From positions 1-44,102 of the forward strand of contig KN880636.1 of NCBI GenBank assembly GCA_000934385.1: a DNA stretch of 44,102 bases, read 5' to 3'. This document shows positions 42,246 through 44,102 of this stretch, in pieces. The position numbers and the translations under genes were made by a program. Source of the DNA: Cylindrobasidium torrendii FP15055 ss-10 (taxonomy: Eukaryota > Basidiomycota > Agaricomycetes > Agaricales > Physalacriaceae). A model generated the notes under the pieces. It was not told the origin of the DNA. It saw only the letters and a program-made list of their open reading frames with translations, and did not search any database. Within the stretch, counting starts at the first letter, position 1. Each line of letters opens with the position of its first letter.

Positions 42246-43350
42246 ATGTCGCTTGAAGAAAACCCTGTGGTACTCGTTGTCGGTGCCACTGGATACACTG
42301 GCAGGACGGTCGTACAGCACCTTCTAGAGAGTGGTGAATATGTAAGTCATATCTGCCTGATAATACACATCCTTGCTTATGATGTCGTCCAGCGTGTTTC
42401 GATTCTTGTTAGAGAGAAATCACTCGATAAACCCTCTGTGAAGGAGTTCAAGGCTGCCGGAGCAAACGTTCTCGTCGGGGATGTATCCCAGCCGCAAGAC
42501 GTCCTCGAAGGATATCTCAAAGGCGTCGACATTCTCGTAATCCTTACACTTATCATGGTCGATCAGATGCCCATTCTGCGTGCGGCGAAGCAGGTCGGTA
42601 CTCTCAAGCGTGTTGTACCGTCCGATTTTGGCCCCTCAATCCCACGCGGTGTCACAGATATGTACGACAAAGTCCGTAGTCTTCCTCTTCCACATTTTTC
42701 TCGTTGTTCACCTGGTTGGTAGAAACTGGATGTGCGCGAGTACATTAAAGAGCTCGGCCTTCCATACACTTTCATTGAAGTTGGCTGGTGGCTTTCGATC
42801 CTCCTCCCGTGTACACATGCGGCTAAGGCTAGCCCCGTCACCCCCAAGAACCGTGTCGGGAACCAGGACAGGAAGACCATTATTTCGAGTTGGCAGACTA
42901 TCGGACTTTTGACCGCCAAAGTCTTGAACGATCCGCGCACTCTCAACCAGGTTGTCGTTGTACACGACGGCGAGATGTCTCCAAAGGAGGCTTTTGCGTT
43001 GGGCGAGAAAGTCACAGGCGAGGACTTCTCTGATTATGAAAAGGTGTGTCTCAGCTCTCTCTCACATTGGACAGTTCAAGTGACTCGCGTATTTCATCTA
43101 GATCCCGGATGAGGTTATACTGGAACGCGCAAAGAGCACAGACGTTCTCACCAGACTCTGCAATCAGTACTTCACCAGCTTGTTTATCCGCGGTGACAAT
43201 GTCCTGTCAGGAGCTAAGGCTCGCGGTGCGCTCGATGCGCGTGCGTTGTACCCCGATGTGCCATATCCAGATCTAGAGGCCGAAGCAAAAGATATTTACA
43301 ACAACCCTTACAACCCAGATTTAAGTGTAGTCGATGGGATGACTGTGTAA
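42246..43350 (+). CDS. NmrA/isoflavone-reductase-like NAD(P)-dependent protein, copy 2
   Basis: Four exons (42246-42341, 42393-42671, 42723-43043, 43102-43350) encode 314 aa. The architecture equals copy 1: VVGATGYTGRTV, ILVREKS, GDVSQPQDVLEGYLKGVDIL, LKRVVPSDFGP, GLPYTFIEVGWW and the C-terminal LYPDVPYPDLEAE. Differences concentrate in exons 1-2 and early exon 3 (for example LSILLPCTHAAKA against LPSILPCAHGAES), so substrate preference could differ. From Pro-Lys-Asn-Arg-Val to the end of exon 3, the two proteins differ at only one residue (Ser/Thr). Substrate unknown. Confidence 0.9.
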
Positions 43351-43429
43351 CATGGGGAGACAACACAATAAGTAACATTTGTATACAGATAGCCTTATGA
43401 AATTGATAAGGTGCAATATAATATACACA

Positions 43430-43756
43430 TTATGCAGACCCAGTAAATAAGCTAAGATATTCCTTAACACCCCCTACATCTTGTACTCGAGCGCCAATAA
43501 ATGTATCTGGACGAACCAATACTGCCACTGTGTCCTCTGAATCAATGCGATAGTTGGCGCGCGCGTGGCCCTTGCGGTCTACAATAACTACACCACCAGC
43601 AGCCACGTCCGTTTCCTCCGCCGCAGGAAGGACAACGATGACCTTGAATAGGCCTTGCTTGCAAGTCTGGAAGTAGTCGACGAAAGGCTTCGCAGAACCG
43701 GAAGATGAAGGGAATACAAGGACAGTGTGGTAGCCATTGTCGAAGAGGTCATACAT
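43430..43756 (-). pseudogene. C-terminal remnant of a flavin aromatic monooxygenase
   Basis: A 108-codon minus-strand frame ends at 43430. It matches the C-terminal thioredoxin-like domain of phenol-hydroxylase-type FAD monooxygenases: MYDLFDNGYHTVLVF at the start, and VLVRPDTFIGARVQDVGGV near the end. The FAD-binding and catalytic domains, which should lie upstream (higher coordinates), are absent; repeat-like sequence starts within about 20 bp. A TGA lies three codons before the first Met and no splice acceptor occurs between them, so a missing upstream exon cannot be joined there. A Pro-Asp-Gly in another frame just upstream hints at a one-base frameshift. It might still be translated as a short protein. 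Confidence 0.65.
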
Positions 43757-43774
43757 GGTCCATCAGGAAAAGCC

Positions 43775-44102
43775 CCCCTGCCCTAAGGCTGCCCTAGGGT
43801 AACTTGAGATTTGACCTTTTGCTTTAGGTAAACTTAAGTGGAATTGAGCACCCTAGGCTGACTTGGCAAGCTTAGGTCGACCTCAAGTCTGACCACAGAT
43901 GTCGAGTTGACCCAAGTCAACTTAGGTCAACTTGAAACGTGATGTGAGATCTCAAGTCAACCCAAGTCGACTTAGGTCAACTCGACATCTGTGGTCAGAC
44001 TTGAGGTCGACTTGGGCCAACTTAGGTCAACTCGACATCTGTTGTACGATCTCTGGTCAACTTAGGCTAACTCAGGTCAACTTAGGTCAACTTGCGATGT
44101 CA
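43775..44102. repeat. Degenerate short-unit repeat block reaching the window end
   Basis: The sequence is built from variants of a roughly 10-bp unit (CTTAGGTCAA and, on the other strand, TTGACCTAAG) with longer units mixed in. It continues to the last base, so its full size is unknown. No coding frame is seen. Confidence 0.75.
43876..44011. repeat. Inverted repeat with 37-bp perfect arms
   Basis: Arms 43876-43912 and 43975-44011 are exact reverse complements, with a 62-bp loop made of the same short repeat units. A third, partial copy of the right arm starts near 44034. It lies within the degenerate repeat block. Confidence 0.8.

Larger units (their letters stand above)
40380..43350 (+). 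repeat. Tandem duplication of an NmrA-like gene and its promoter
   Basis: Two units (about 40380-41788 and 41925-43350) have the same order of promoter, four coding exons of identical length (96, 279, 321, 249 nt) and intron positions. The start codons are 1553 bp apart. Divergence is uneven: exon 2 differs at many sites, while a 210-bp stretch in exon 3 is nearly identical. Confidence 0.85.

Noticed and set aside
43757..44102. Repeat block as CRISPR array or telomere
   Set aside because: Units are short, degenerate and inverted, without regular spacers; they do not match the TTAGGG-type telomere repeat.

Overview
The window looks like nuclear DNA of a filamentous basidiomycete, probably an Agaricomycete. 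Genes are dense on both strands and split by many short introns of about 45-60 nt, mostly GT-AG. The gene set fits: old yellow enzyme paralogs, an F-box-like protein, NmrA-type reductases, small cysteine-rich secreted proteins, a GLFG nucleoporin and ATG15. All exon boundaries were derived by eye from splice signals, reading-frame continuity and family motifs; no database search was run.

Layout. 1-153: 3' end of a coiled-coil ORF (+). 828-2053: old yellow enzyme A (+). 2298-2897: LTO1-like Fe-S adaptor (-). 3277-5492: Avt3-type vacuolar amino-acid transporter (-). 5920-7239 and 8023-9368: old yellow enzymes B and C (-, tandem). 9771-11123: Apd1-like ferredoxin (-). 11935-12886: F-box-like protein (+). 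13132-15249: GT-B glycosyltransferase-like protein (-). 16068-21151: Yta7/ATAD2-like AAA ATPase with bromodomain-like region (+). 21470-22844: ATG15 lipase (+). 22979-24270: SDR (-). 24964-26534: BBE-type FAD oxidase (+). 28184-29302: zinc-finger protein (+). 30560-32522: MFS sugar transporter (+). 32842-33384 (-) and 34303-35297 (+): head-to-head pair of related secreted proteins. 35519-36412: atypical SDR (-). 38043-40110: Nup49-type GLFG nucleoporin (+). 40693-41788 and 42246-43350: tandem NmrA/isoflavone-reductase-like genes (+). 43430-43756: C-terminal remnant of a flavin monooxygenase (-), bordering a repeat block with a 37-bp inverted repeat that runs to the window end.

How it fits together. 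Most of the window is an ordinary mix of housekeeping genes (LTO1, AVT3, YTA7, ATG15, NUP49) and expanded redox families. Two genes relate to cytosolic Fe-S biogenesis: LTO1 and the Apd1-like ferredoxin end in peptides resembling the C-terminal signal read by the CIA targeting complex. No polyketide synthase, peptide synthetase or terpene synthase is visible, so the oxidoreductases are not called a biosynthetic cluster. The most unusual items are the short/long secreted-protein pair with a dibasic junction, an old yellow enzyme with Tyr-to-His at the expected proton donor, a partly homogenised tandem duplication with a conserved 12-bp promoter palindrome, and the repeat-flanked monooxygenase remnant. 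No rRNA, tRNA, CRISPR array or intact transposon was recognised.
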